From: Cunninghamia lanceolata
Lineage: Eukaryota > Streptophyta > Pinopsida > Cupressales > Cupressaceae
NCBI GenBank assembly: GCA_027924645.1
Contig: BSBN01000845.1
Coordinates: 1,674,001-1,738,000 of the forward strand
DNA length: 64,000 bases
Reading direction: 5' to 3'
Position 1 is the first letter of the stretch, and each line of letters begins with the position of its first letter. The notes beneath the pieces were generated by a model. The model worked only from the letters and a program-made list of their open reading frames with translations. It had not been told where the DNA came from and searched no databases. The position numbers and the translations under genes were made by a program. Of the stretch, positions 24,246 to 36,314 are shown one piece after another.

Positions 24246-24779
24246 TGGAGGATCCAGACCTACCACGTATCTGGATACGAGGACAATTGAAATTTATGGA
24301 GAAGCATGGTATTGGGAAGGAAAATAATGGTGACATCAAGTGTTCTTTGAACAGGTTACTCAACATTCTTAAGAAAGGATTTGATACAAGATACATGTTA
24401 GGACTAAATTGAGATGGATATTATTAGGGAGGATAGAGAAGGACAATAATTTAGCTCACTTGGGAGTCTATAAAAATAGACTCCTAAGCTGAGGATCATT
24501 AGCCTAAAACAATTAAAAGTGTTTTCTTTGTGACTTTCTTGTGTTTACAGGTTTAGGCATGATAGGCACTAGGATAAACTAGAGATTATTTTTCCCTCCC
24601 ATGCAATGGGAATTAGATATTTGGGGGAGAATTAAACTTTCATACATGATGCAAATGGTGTATTGTGATTGCACCATAGTCCAATTTTCTGTGTGCAACA
24701 TTGCAAGCCATAAGTGGATGTGGGGATATGAGAGAATTCTTAACTACTCAGATGTCATCTCACACATTCTCTCTAATAC
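24246..24779 (+). repeat. Repeat b inside LINE insertion
   Basis: Second copy of the segment at 22546-23088, lying downstream of the RNase H domain. Confidence 0.75.
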
Positions 24780-25099
24780 TATGGATATCATTCAAAATGG
24801 GGGGTTTGTTCATGTAATCGCCATAGGGCTCTTCTACAATCACATTTATAGCATAGACAGATGGAATCTTGCTTTGAAGGATTATGACATGATGAAAAGG
24901 GGATGTGTTAATTGGAGGCTTGTTTAACATTCATAGCCTCAAAGCATCTCTAGAGATCCGATTGGTGTACAAAGTGATGCAGGAAGGGCTTACAAGTGTA
25001 TGCATGGATGGAGTGCAGAAAGAACTTAGGGGCAATAGATTCTTCTCTAAGAGAAAGGTGCAATGCATTAGGGAGGTCTTCATTTCTATTAGATTCTGA

Positions 25100-25281
25100 T
25101 GAATTCATGCATCAGATTGGGCAAACCAGCTCCCAAAGGAATTCCTTGATAATCCAAATAGTGAGGAGGATCTAGACAATGATGACCTAGTTGACGAAGA
25201 CCCGCTAGCCCCAAAAATTTTACTGGGTGTTGGTGTGAATGTAAGAGATGCATTCGATGAGGATGTTGGTGTTGTGTGATG
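25100..25281 (+). other. Acidic open stretch at end of LINE insertion
   Basis: A frame of about 60 codons without stops, including DWANQLPKEFLDNP and then a run rich in Asp and Glu, ending at TGA (25279-25281). It may be the C-terminal tail of ORF2 or a captured piece. No domain is recognised. Confidence 0.35.
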
Positions 25282-25540
25282 TGGAGGTGGCTAGGTTCTG
25301 TGTTGGGGCGGTTTGTTTCACTTCTGTTTAGTGTGGATAGTGTTTGCTCGAGTAGTAGTTGGTCAGTTTAGTTTCTTTTTGTTGCTTAGTAGCAATTATT
25401 CTTATGTCTGTCCATTATAGGGCCCTATTTTATCTGAATCTTTTTCTAGCTTCCTCAAACATTTGGATACCTATCTCCATTTTGTATAAACCTTTTACAG
25501 TATTTCTATGGGTAGTCTACCACCTTTTTCTTTAAAAGAA

Positions 25541-26071
25541 AAATTTGATGTGTGCCTTTATGGATACTTACATATTTAGCCCCTTGAATTAGGCACATTA
25601 TAATGATTAACAAGCGTCATTTGTTTAAATTATATAGAGTTGGGCCTTCAACCTTTTCTTAGGTGTTCATGTTGAGAAACTATAAAATGACAAGAAGGAA
25701 AATCAAGTGTAGCATTACAAAATTTCTTAGATAAAATTTAATGTGAATTGAAGGACAAAAGGACCTATGACTTTCCATATTCTACTATCCAATATGAACA
25801 CATCCATAACACTCAAATAAGAGAAGAAGATGAACTTTGTTGAATTATCTCTTAATCATGATTTGGATAATTTCAAAATGGGGTTAAAACTATTGATGAT
25901 GAAATCCATTGTACCTTCCTTTAACACTTCTCACTCTATAAACACATGAGCCATAAAATTTAGAAATCCATAGGTTGTTTTCTTGATGTGGGATAGAACT
26001 ATCATTTTCATAATCACCAAGATAGTTACAAAACCAACCCAAAAGTTACAAAAACACCACTTTTCAGAATT
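25541..26071. other. Intergenic, unit A last block
   Basis: Aligned with unit B about 40062-40610. It ends in GAATT (26067-26071), the probable left target duplication of the copia LTR that follows. Confidence 0.65.
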
Positions 26072-27865
26072 TGTTGAACTCACTAGGATACTAAGAGGGG
26101 GGAGTGAATCACTATCTAATTAAATTTCAACTTCTCTAGAGTAGATTAAAACTTAAGCATTACAACATCAACATAAACATGAAGGATTAACACAATGCAC
26201 ATCAACACTTTACACTAGATATATGTGGAAAACCAAAGAAGGGAAAAACTATGGTGAGGATTAACTCACAATATATGAAGCTGAAAATAATAACTTTGTT
26301 TTAGGGCTACAACCCAAGGAAGCTACTACTCCATGATGAAAACTTTGATTTAGGGTCACTCCCAAGGAAGATGCTACTCCCTGAAGACTTTGTTTTAGGG
26401 TTACTCCCAAGGAATGTACTACTCCCTGAATAGAGAACAAACTCACAAAAGGTTACAATATGATAGTCCTTCTATTGCCTGAAAACTGACATTGAAGTTC
26501 ACACCTCTGGTGATTGCAATTTTGCCTCTTCACACTTCCTTCTGAAGATTAGATCAGTTAGGCGCACTCTACACTTGATCACTGTCACAGTTATGTCTTC
26601 AAGATGAATCAGGATAGCATCAACAACTTTTGCTCTTTCTCCTTCAGTCACACATCATAATGCATTCATTTTTCTCCTTATCTTGCTTGCGAGCCTTATC
26701 AATCGCATTGCAATCACCCTTCTCTTAACTCAATTTGATTTACAATTTATACATGGTATTATATTTATTACATTAATTGTTGGCTAGAGACAACATGAAA
26801 AATAAATTTACAAGTCGGCCAGGCAACACACAACATGAAAACATGTAGAGGAAAAGTCCTAAACAAGACCACACGCTACATCAGTAGAAGACCCATGCCT
26901 TGCAGACATCAACACTTTTCTTAACCAGGTCCAAAACATCCTTCACAACTTCAAACACCAAGGAATTACATCTACACACTCCACTCATTTTAAAGTAGGA
27001 TAGCCTTAAGCAAAAACATATAAATTTTGAAGCATAATGGCCACAACAACTTGAAAACCTTGTGCGGTACTGAAAACAAGAAAGATCTTCATGAAACTCT
27101 TCTACACGAGTCTGCAGGACTCATACAACATCTCCAAAGACCCATTTACCTCCACATATCTTCAATCATGAAATCTAAGAATAACAAGTCATCTGGAAGA
27201 CAATGCAACATATTATCAATGAAAAATTGAGCTTGCAAATCACCAAGAACCATGAAACTATAAGTGAGCATGTACTGCATATCCATAAACATGTATGCAA
27301 AAATGCAAAGGAAAATATTCACATTCGAAGGAATGTAGAGCATTCCAACATGCCTTCAACACCAGCTTACTCTACTAGAACACATGTTAATTTATCATGC
27401 ATAAATTTCACAGTGAAAGGATAGATGATATGATACTATGGAATTATCACCTTCACTGCACCCTAAACATAGTTCTAGAACCATATAGCCATAACTACTA
27501 ATATGAAGGAATGTGAAGTAATCTCCCAGACAATCTTCAAATGTAGTCATCCTGTAGCAGAAACTATCACAAACTTTCAGAGGCCAAACCTTCTTTGTAT
27601 GAACACATGTATTCTTAGGAATAGTAGGAGAGATCATACAATATGCTTTAGGCCACCAGAACATCTTCTCAACATTAGCAACACATCTAATCATCTTAGT
27701 GCTTCTAATTCCCATATTAATATGAATTTATACTCAAATCTGCATTGATCTAGGCATGACATCCAACTATGAACACCATCACATATCCAAGATAGTACTG
27801 ACATCAATGACAACCTTGTGACAATGTTCACATCAATGACAACCTCAGGAACCATATGTGTAACA
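26072..27865 (-). repeat. Ty1-copia 3' LTR (minus strand)
   Basis: A segment of 1794 bp with TGTTGAACTCAC and TGTAACA ends. It is directly followed on the plus strand by ATATCCCCCTTTGGCATTGATGG, which on the minus strand is the polypurine tract AAAGGGGGAT. Copia pol sequence lies next to it at 28180-29030. The left flank GAATT matches the unbroken site in unit B at 40606-40610, so the left end is exact. No partner LTR is seen in the window. Confidence 0.78.
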
Positions 27866-28179
27866 ATATCCCCCTTTGGCATTGATGGCAACACATACCT
27901 GCACATTCTCCCCCTTTAACATAAAGGATCAAGGGAAACTTCTTCTCTCTTAGGGCATAACTTCTTCTTGCAACGAACAGACTCCCCTATCATCAGCAAC
28001 CACTACCTACTCCCCCTAAGAAGTAGCGACCATCAGTCCATGAAAAACATATAATATGAACTCCACTTGGATAGATGTACCATTTGCATCTAGCAAGAAG
28101 GAGGGGCAATTACCCCTAACCTCTGTCAAAGATCCTCAAAAGTGTCCTTTGCAAGAGCCTTTGTGAAAATATCTGCAAT

Positions 28180-29030
28180 CTAATCCTTTGTTAGAACATA
28201 TTCAAACTTTACTTCCTTTTCTGCAACCTTCTCTGTAAAAAAGTGATACCTGATTGCTATATACTTGGTCCTAGAATGCATCACTGGATTCTTTGAAATA
28301 TTGTTAGCATTTGTATTGTCACACAAAATAGGAATAGGCTCACCATACAATTCCTTGATATCCTTTAGGGTTTGCTTCATCCACAACACTTGTGTATAGC
28401 AGGATGTTGCTGTAATATATTCTGCCTCTGTAGTTGATAAAGACACTAAATCTTTCTTCTTGGTCTACAATGAAACTAATCTACTTCCTAAAAAAGAAAG
28501 CACCACCACTTGTACTTCTTTTATCATCGACACATCCAACCTAATCAGGATTAGTGTAGGCATTCAAATCAAATTCATTACCTCTTGGATACCATAGCCC
28601 ATAATCCAGAGTTCCTTTCAAGTATCTAAATTTATTTTCACTACCTTCTCATGTGTTTTCTTGGGATTGGCTTGATATATGGCAACCACACACATTACAT
28701 GCATAATATCAGGTCTAGAAGTAGTTAGATACAACAATCCTCCAATCATAGATCTATAGGAAGTTTGATCCACCTCCAGAGACTCATCATCCTTGTTCTA
28801 GTGACATTCAGTGACCATGGGAGTACTCACTGGTTTTGAATCCTCCATACCAAACTTATTCAATAACTCTTTGACATACTTAGCTTGAGAAATAAAGATA
28901 CCACCATCTAGCTAAGTAATTTGAAGCTCAAGGAAGAAAGCCATGTCAAACTCTTTTTTGCATCTCCTCTACAAACCTCTTGCACATATCATCATCTCCA
29001 CCAAAGATGATGTCATCAACATATCAATAA
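28180..29030 (-). pseudogene. Ty1-copia pol fragment: reverse transcriptase end and RNase H
   Basis: Read on the minus strand, this is the last part of a copia polyprotein, which copies the element's RNA into DNA. It begins at the catalytic box YVDDIIFGG (29023-28997). It then passes through FISQAKYVKELLNKFGM and TSRPDIMHV to the RNase H signature LSTTEAEYITA (about 28440-28410) and a C-terminal end near 28180. Several stops and shifts break the frame; the longest intact piece is 28180-28446. Upstream of the YVDD box the similarity ends abruptly, so the first half of reverse transcriptase, integrase, protease and gag are missing. The LTR at 26072-27865 belongs to it. Confidence 0.88.
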
Positions 29031-30884
29031 ATTCATCTTTTGTCAAACTATCTTTTCGGTGACCTTTTCTTCCTTTGCTTATCGCCTTATTGGAGATCTT
29101 TCAAAATCACAAACCTTTTGGCCAATTCATTCTTTCTCTAGTTTTCCACTAACCCACTTTCCTTAGTCATTTTTTTTGCATGTTGCCTTATTAGCAAAAA
29201 GGCCCCACTCCGAACCTTTCTAGGTCATCCTCATTTGCCCCTTACCTGCCTTATCAGCAAAAAACTAATTTTTGAAACTCCTTACTCTGTGAAACCACAT
29301 GTTTTTGAACCCTGACCTTTGTTGATAAGACCTCCAGCCCTTTGTCTTATTCCTTTCTTTGCCAAGTGTCGCCCAGTCGGTGAATCGACAAAATGACTCG
29401 AACTCACAAACTAGTTCTCAAAAGAGAATTTTTTTCCAATAAATTAAACTTTTCTTTGCCTTAGAAAATTTCTCTGTCGCTTCCTTTGTTGTTGGTGAAA
29501 TAGTTGTTCCTGAAACCTTTAATCGGTGAACTGGTGGGTTCGTAAACCTCCTAACCCACCAACAAAAGACTTCACACTTTCCTTACAGCATTTTACTTTC
29601 CTGCGGGCTTCTTTTCTATCTTTTTCTATATTGCTGCCTCTTTATCAATGAGTTGGGGAAAAGGTGAACTTCTAAACTAGTTCGTTACTTTAGAAATTCA
29701 CCGACTCGCTGATAGAAGGCACAAATTAATGGTTTTTTCTAAGCAAAAAAGGGGAAAACTTAGGGGAATGATACTTAGTCAATTGTTGAAATAAAAAACC
29801 CCCCAAAAGATGTTTTAGGTCATATTTAAACAAGGGTTTTTAATTGCAATAGCAAAAATGAGGAATTTTAATGGATTTTTGATGGATTTTGACGTAAAAT
29901 AATGCAATTTGGGAACCGGTAATTTTGGGCACCAATAATAGGTTGTGATGTAGATGGTGTGATATTTTAGTGGAGGTGGTCAGTGTGTGGTGGATCAAAA
30001 TCCATGGAGGAGGAGAAGAGTGGAGAGAATATTTGGAGGAGGAGGACAGTTTGTGGTGGACATGAGTCAACAAGAGTGAAGAAGAGTGGATAGCAGAATT
30101 ACGAGAGGCGGATGCAGCTTATTCTAGTCAGATGCTAGAAGAGGAGATAAAAGAATTCATTTTGTGCACCTATCATAGAGATGGAGTTCACTACAAGTTA
30201 TTTACAACCTAGGAGAGTAGTCCTACCACTCAACTCCACTTTTCTGAGCCTATGCTCACAAATTTTCATACCTGGCATGTTTGATGTAGGAGCATTTGGG
30301 TGGATAGGCAATCGACATCACCTAAAATAATTTAGTTTGTTTTCTTCTAATTTTGGCATGTGTGGTCTTGGTTGGCATCTCTTAGCCTTGGGGAATGATT
30401 GGTACAATCAGATTTGTAAAATTTTAGTTTTCACTAGATTCTGGGTTCGACGCATAATAGGTGACTATTGAGAAATCTATTACATTTAGTGAGATTAGTG
30501 AGTTTTGACATCAAATCCTCTTATAGGAAGATTTTTTAAGATTAGATTCTTCTTGGTTTTTAAGATTTAATGGTTTTGCGATTAACACGGGCAATTTGGA
30601 GAAACTTTAAAATTCCAAGCTCCCTGAGGGTTAAGGTAGAATGGTCTGGAAGAAAGATTTGAAAGGTAGAAATGCACACCTCAACAAGTTTTTAGACAAT
30701 TCTAATCTTCTAATGAAGAGTTATGGAAATTTTTTGTTTTCTATTTCTAGTGCATCATGCTGACATCGCGTATAGGATCTACCTTCCATTTGGTTTGCGA
30801 TCAATTTCTCCTCCAACTGTAAAGAGTATTCAAATGGTGTATTAGTTGATATTATTTGCAAGATAGGTGGAGAAAGCAAAGTAG
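29031..30884. other. Intergenic, nothing recognised
   Basis: No supported gene or repeat. The abrupt loss of copia similarity at 29030 marks a deletion or insertion breakpoint. It was searched for the right-hand continuation of unit B after 40611 and none was found. Confidence 0.5.
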
Positions 30885-31129
30885 CACCTAGACAAGGACT
30901 TGTTAGCTATGATTACAAAGGAGAGCAAAGTTTTTTTACACCCTCTAAATTGGGTTAAGCGATGAACTAATTCTCTAGAACAAAGAGCCAAATATATTTG
31001 TTGGTGTCCTGATGGTAAAGTTCTAGCTATTGGACATAATGATGGAACTATTTCATTACATGATGCTAAAAATGGAAAGATGTTGAGGAGAAATAAGCCG
31101 TACAATGTAGCTATTAGTTGGGCCAAGTA
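30885..31129 (+). pseudogene. APC4: APC4 fragment, N-terminal WD40-like part
   Basis: About 80 codons resemble the N-terminal WD40-like region of plant anaphase-promoting complex subunit 4, a scaffold subunit of the ubiquitin ligase that drives mitotic exit. Readable landmarks in one frame are KDLLAMITKESKVFLH (about 30894-30941), LNW, and then [20 protein letters not shown] followed by [11 protein letters not shown] (to about 31089). The conserved plant pattern is KDLLAM, a short spacer, [20 protein letters not shown] and NGK. A stop codon interrupts it at about 30964, and another follows at 31127. No other part of the gene is recognised nearby, so this is a dead gene fragment, either captured by a transposon or retrocopied. 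The assignment rests on recalled family patterns. Confidence 0.72.
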
Positions 31130-31707
31130 GGGTGACTAGTGTGAACTTAATTTTAAATGCAAAGGGATTTTTTAATGTTTCAAGCCATTAGCTGTGGGAA
31201 TAAAGTAATAAATATTTTACTCTATGGCAAGTAAAAGGGAACCTACTTGGTTTTAAAGAGTCAATGGTGGGGCTCCCTTAAACTCTTGCTTTTGCAAAAT
31301 ATTAAATAACCTCGTGGAAAAATTAAAAAATCAAGATTGTCTTGTTCTCCAAAGCCAAATGTCCTTGTTTGCATCTTCATGAGAATATTAATTTAATATT
31401 TCTTCCATCATTGTAAATGTTCAAAAATCTTGTGAGACATTGATTGGGCCCATCCAATGGAGTGGATACCTCACACAAACAATAGAAGTATTGAAATATT
31501 TATGAAATATTTTGAGCCTACAACTTCATCTTCCAATCGTGAATACCTCCAATATCAGTACCAAGCTCTCACTTTGTTATTTAATTTTTCCAGGATTACA
31601 AATATTCACCTGGCATTCTACAAGATGATCCATTTATGTTGCAGGTTTTGTTTATTCATGTTTGAACTAGAATCTTTTAAATGTTGATCAACAATGCTTA
31701 ATAAATA
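31130..31707. other. Intergenic, nothing recognised
   Basis: An open frame at 31457-31687 has no recognisable domain. The rest is AT-rich. Further APC4 sequence was looked for and not found. Confidence 0.45.
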
Positions 31708-31721
31708 GTCTTGTGGAATTA

Positions 31722-33522
31722 CAAGTACCTTTGAAGTATAAAGAGAAAGTGTGACGAAATGGTGCTCTCTGCTCTGAAAATTTCTATGACTCCTACGATC
31801 TCCACATCCTCTACGAGCTCTGAATTGGATTTATGCACGCTTTCATCTGTGACGGGCCAAGGCTTGGTTGGTTCTGTGGGTGCTTTGCTATATCTTGCTT
31901 TCCCTAATGCAGACTCTGGGGCTCCTCTGGCTATGCCTATGCCCTCATGGGATGACAATGGCCTCCCTCTTCAATTTGTTTCTCTGTTGGAATCTCGGTG
32001 CTTGGTGGATGTTGGTCGGTGTCTGGATGATAGTGGTATGCGAATGACGGCTTCTCACTCTACGGTGACTGGTACTACGAATAAGGGTTTTGGCCATTCT
32101 TCTAGGGGTGACTCAAAGAAGAGTTTTGTGGATGCCCTAGCTGAGCATCCTCAGCCAATCAAATCATGGGTATCTAGTGCGCCCCCTTCCACGCATAAAC
32201 CTGATACCCTTTCATCTTTTGGCAGTGCTTCTGTAAGCCCACCCTTTGTTTTTTGTCACTCAGCCTCTACTCTGAAGATTAGCCTTGATGAATGGGCATG
32301 CAATAGAGAAGATTTTTGGGTGGAACATGCTCTAATTTGTCGATTTATGAAGGTTTGGCCTAAACTTTGCAATCTACATTCATGGATTGATGCGAATTGG
32401 AAAGAATATATGGAAGATGATATCAATATATACCCATGCGCGAAGGGGTTCTTTATCTTAGAATTTGAATTTGAGGATGACAAAGAAATGGTGCTCAACA
32501 TTGGTCCGTGGTTTTTCCATTGTAATTTTTTATGCATGAAGCCCTGATTCCCCTCATTTGATGCACGCACAGAGACTTTTTCAACAGCATATTTGTGGTT
32601 CCATTTCCCCTACCTCCCCTTACAGTTCTGGGAAATTGGTTGTCTGAAGGTGATCGGCAATAGACTGGGGAAATGTCACAACATCTCAAAGGAGACAATC
32701 AACTATATAACTCGATGTTTGCTTGCTTATGTGTTGAGATGGATGTTTCAAAAGGTCTTTTGGCATAAATTTTTCTCAAAGTAGGAAAGAAATGATGGTG
32801 CTAGCCAATAGACTATGAAAAGATTCCATTTAGATGTAGATTTTGCTTTGCCATAGACCATAGTACTGCTCAGTGTATGTGAAGACATGTTGGGGTGCAT
32901 GCCAATGATGTTCCTATTCACAAACCCTCATGGTGGGAAGGGGATGATCAAAAACACTTTGCTATTTCTCCTCCTACGAAGATTGCAACTCCTCCCACTC
33001 CCACTTCTCAAAGCTCGATTCCTATCCCATCCCCCAACTTGTTGGATGTTGGCACTACAGATCCTCACCTATTGTTGGTGGATGCCAGCACTTCATCTTC
33101 CCCTCCTGTGACCATTTCATAAGATAAATTATTTGATGCTAGCATGACCAATGTCCCCTTGTCTTCTCCAGAGATCACACAGCTAGGCCTCCTTAACAAG
33201 GTTGAGGTTTCCACTTTTTCTCCTGCAGCCACTTGCAACAATGCAGTGAAGAATGGGAGCGACTGTACTAATTCTATCTCTGCCTCTAAGATAGAATAGG
33301 ATTGGACTGAAGTTAGGCAGAAGAAACCTCTTCCCTCTATCTGAATGACATTAAGATTTGCAAAGAAAAAGATTTAATGCTGATCATGTATGCTTTTGGT
33401 TTGGACTGCCCATTATTGAGTCATCTTGTGTTGTACCCCTGTTGTCAGGGCATGCTTTTAATCTCTTTTTGGATTCGTATTTTATGGGAGCTGTCTCCTT
33501 GATGATACTTACCTAAAAAAAG
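31722..33522 (+). mobile_element. ORF1-only LINE with 14-bp target duplication
   Basis: A non-LTR element of 1.8 kb is flanked by the 14-bp direct repeat GTCTTGTGGAATTA (31708-31721 and 33523-33536). It ends in a short A-rich tail, CCTAAAAAAAG, just before the right repeat. It contains ORF1 (31759 to about 33345) and about 180 bp of 3' untranslated sequence. ORF2, with endonuclease and reverse transcriptase, is absent. The TSD and tail show insertion by target-primed reverse transcription, so it was moved by enzymes supplied in trans, or ORF2 was lost before or after insertion. Confidence 0.85.
31759..33343 (+). pseudogene. LINE ORF1: DUF4283 region plus CCHC knuckle, broken
   Basis: ORF1 of plant L1-type elements binds RNA and forms the nucleoprotein particle. 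The first 262 codons (31759-32547) are open. They comprise a Ser/Thr-rich N-terminal half and then a DUF4283-like region with LICRFMKVWP, FFILEFEFEDD and NIGPWFF. A TGA at 32545 is followed in the same frame by PYLPLQFWEIGCLKVIGNRL, the second half of DUF4283, ending at a TAG near 32783. After a frameshift the zinc knuckle CRFCFAIDHSTAQC (about 32837-32878, spacing CX2CX4HX4C) is intact. A Pro/Ser/Thr-rich tail follows to a TGA near 33342. At least three lesions make it non-functional. Confidence 0.85.
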
Positions 33523-34846
33523 GTCTTGTGGAATTATATCCATGGAAACTAAAATAGTTTCAAAACAACTTTATAATCAAGAAGATAAATATATCATTTA
33601 CAACTAAACACCACAATAATACTAGAGTAAAAACTAGATAATAAGCATCAAGTTTCTATTTAGCTATGTATTCTTCAACAATAGTCTCTTACCTCTTTGA
33701 CTAGGTTCCATCTTTGGTAGTAGCCCTAACCTTTAAATTTGGGTCTTGGTACTGCAACCTTGTTTATTAGAGAGCAATCTTATTTAAAATTATAGTTTCA
33801 TGTCTTAGTAGGTATCCTATAGTCTCACAATTGATCTCACTTTTTATAAGGTATCCTATAGTCTCACATTTCAATGATAAAAGTGGTCAACAATTTACCA
33901 AAAGGGCCGACTAATATTTTACAATTTAAAAAGTTAGATTTATATAATTGATAAACTCTTATTGTTTAAACATGGAATACTTTATTTGGACTCAATGTAA
34001 ATTGTTGTATATCATTTGAGTTGGATTGCATATAAATTATTGTGATATCTAAGTGAGTACTATGTTTTAATCTTGAATGTGTTTTGTTTGGAACTTGCAA
34101 TTAGAATATTTTATTTAGACTAAATGTAAGTTGTCATACTTAGTGTATAAAATATTTGAGCTAGTATAGTCATTTTTATTTTCCTTAAAAGTAGTCTTGT
34201 GGAATTACATCCATGTACACTAAAAGATGTTAAATACAATTGTTTAAACAAGAAGATAAATGTATCATTTAAGACTAAACTCCACAAAAATACTAAGGCA
34301 AAAACTAGACAACATGCATCAAATTTCTATTTGGGATCATGTTTTTGTACCATATCACATACTAGTTCGACAATTCTCATTTCAAAACTTTCAAGGGGCA
34401 TAACTTATAATTATGGAGGTATTTGGAGGTAATTTTTATAATGTCAATATTTTTAAGAACTATGCTTTAGTATAGTTAATTATTTTTTATTATAATTCTC
34501 ATGCCTTATTTTTTATTTTGTCAATTTCTTATACAAATCTCATTCTATGAAATTTTGGTTTTGTAACGGTAAATTATAAGTTTAAAGGGGGTTATAAACT
34601 TGATATTTAAAGAATTGTTGGTATCATTATCTTCTTTTTTATTTTAATTTTGTTGATTTGTACTTATTATTGCAATAACATAATCTTATAGCATTGGTTT
34701 TTCTACTAATTCTCTACTTTTCAAATCTAATAAGATATAGAGTAATTATTCTCACAACTCAAAATGCTCCTAGGAAGACATTACTAACTTTGTGACTTTT
34801 AAATTCAGTAAATATAAAACTTTTACCAACTAGTTAAATGTAAAAT
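33523..34846. repeat. Intergenic with an old local duplication
   Basis: The roughly 150 bp after GTCTTGTGGAATTAT (33523 on) resemble 34195-34350. Shared words include AAGAAGATAAAT, TATCATTTA and GACTAAAC, ending near CATCAA and TTTCTATTT. The LINE at 31722-33522 inserted into the left copy. No gene seen. Confidence 0.65.
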
Positions 34847-36261
34847 GATTCTCATAAATGGTCTATTATAATTTTTGTGAGTAATCCTTTATGTTTCTAG
34901 ATGATTTTCAAATGAATGAATAAATATTTTCAAATACAACAACCAAACATACAAATCAATACAAAAGTGCACTAGGTCAGCTCACAATGACTAGTATTCA
35001 AGGGAGTTAGCAGGTTTAAATTTGAAAATTGAATTTTAAAAGTTGATTTGTGATCATAAAAGTGACCTGGATCAAATCAAGTTTGCACTCAAATCTAATC
35101 TAGGGTGATGAAGAATGGATCTAGAGATTATAATCAATCTTTAGAAATGAGATAATTAGATTGGAATATAGTAGTATCATAAACCAAATTGACACAAAAA
35201 TATACCACTTTTAAACTAATTATTATATTTAAAACATTAAAAGTCAAAACTAATCTAAAATATATATTAAAAAAAAACCATAAACGTACAATTTCACCTT
35301 TACACATTTGTTCGCAATAAAATAGATTGCATATTATTTCTAAAACAAGACACTACTAACTTTGTGTGTTTGAATTTTTTATATTTACTTTCTTTATTGA
35401 GGGTTTGATATTGCTACCTTTTTAAAATTCAGTAAATATTTTGTCAGATGACAATGATTTTGTGAAAATTTTTACCAACTGGTTAAACACGAATGAAAAT
35501 TTACAACATTTACAACCGTCAACAAATTTTATTTGGCAGACGTGGTGAGTTTGAAATTCGAGGCGCTATAAATTATTGCAATTTATCTTCGTGAAAGATA
35601 CAGAACGGAATCTGTTCCGCGTTTAACACCGATTAAAATTAAAAAGATGAGAAGCAACTCCATTAATGGAGCAATATTAAACTATTTAATGAGAAAATAT
35701 GTTTTGTGTTTTTTCTTTTTTCATTAATATTTGATTGAAAGATTGTGTGGGAATGTACTTTTGACAGCGACGAACTGTTCAAGTTTGAAGTAATAGCGCA
35801 TTCAAACTGACATTACTACCTATTACAACTGGTAGAGCTACCGACGGTGCAGTCGTTCTACTTTACTGGTGTGGTCTAAATTACCAAATATCAATGATTT
35901 TATGTTGTTAAATAGGAAGTTCTGTAGCAAATAATGACCGTGTTAATTTAATGCACTATAAACTCTCAACTAAATAGAAGTTTCTGTAGCAAATAATGAC
36001 CGCGTGAATTTAATGCACTATGAACTCTTAAGTAAAACAGCGATCATAACAATAATTGATTTCTTCTTTTCTGGATGGGGAAGCTCACCGACTCTGAAAC
36101 CCGACAAGGCGCGTGGGATTTCAGAGCAATTTTCTACGATGACGCGGCAATTGGGTGTTTCTGCTTTAATGAATAATCACATTTGTTGAGGTATTAAATG
36201 CCAGTCTATGGCTGTCATACGCCGGGACTTCCATTCAAGTTATTAAGTACATTGTATTGAC

Positions 36262-36268
36262 TATATAA
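36262..36268 (+). promoter_or_regulatory. TATA box of GRP copy 3
   Basis: TATATAA followed by GAGGAACCAA, 46 bases before the first ATG at 36315, the same spacing as copy 2. Confidence 0.8.
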
Positions 36269-36314
36269 GAGGAACCAATAGATAGAATTTTGTGAAAGAA
36301 AGAGTTCTATTGAC

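Larger units (their letters stand above)
22544..25540 (+). mobile_element. 5'-truncated LINE insertion with internal duplication
   Basis: This stretch is absent from unit B, where the flanks meet near 40055-40062. It contains the RNase H end of a LINE ORF2 (23380-23760) and terminates in an A-rich tail, TTTAAAAGAAAAA, at about 25527-25540. A segment of about 540 bp occurs twice, at 22546-23088 and 24246-24779. Target duplications could not be settled because the flanks are diverged. No reverse transcriptase core is visible, so it is a 5'-truncated, rearranged copy. Confidence 0.75.
11134..26071. repeat. Segmental duplication unit A (contains GRP copy 2)
   Basis: Non-transposon sequence here aligns in order with unit B (34847-40610). 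The blocks are 11134-14223 with 34847-37674, 15614-16598 with about 37675-38876, 21334-22543 with about 38872-40055, and about 25541-26071 with about 40062-40610. Between the blocks unit A holds insertions absent from unit B. Homology stops at 26071, exactly where a copia LTR starts. The arrangement fits an old tandem duplication followed by independent transposon hits. Confidence 0.88.
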
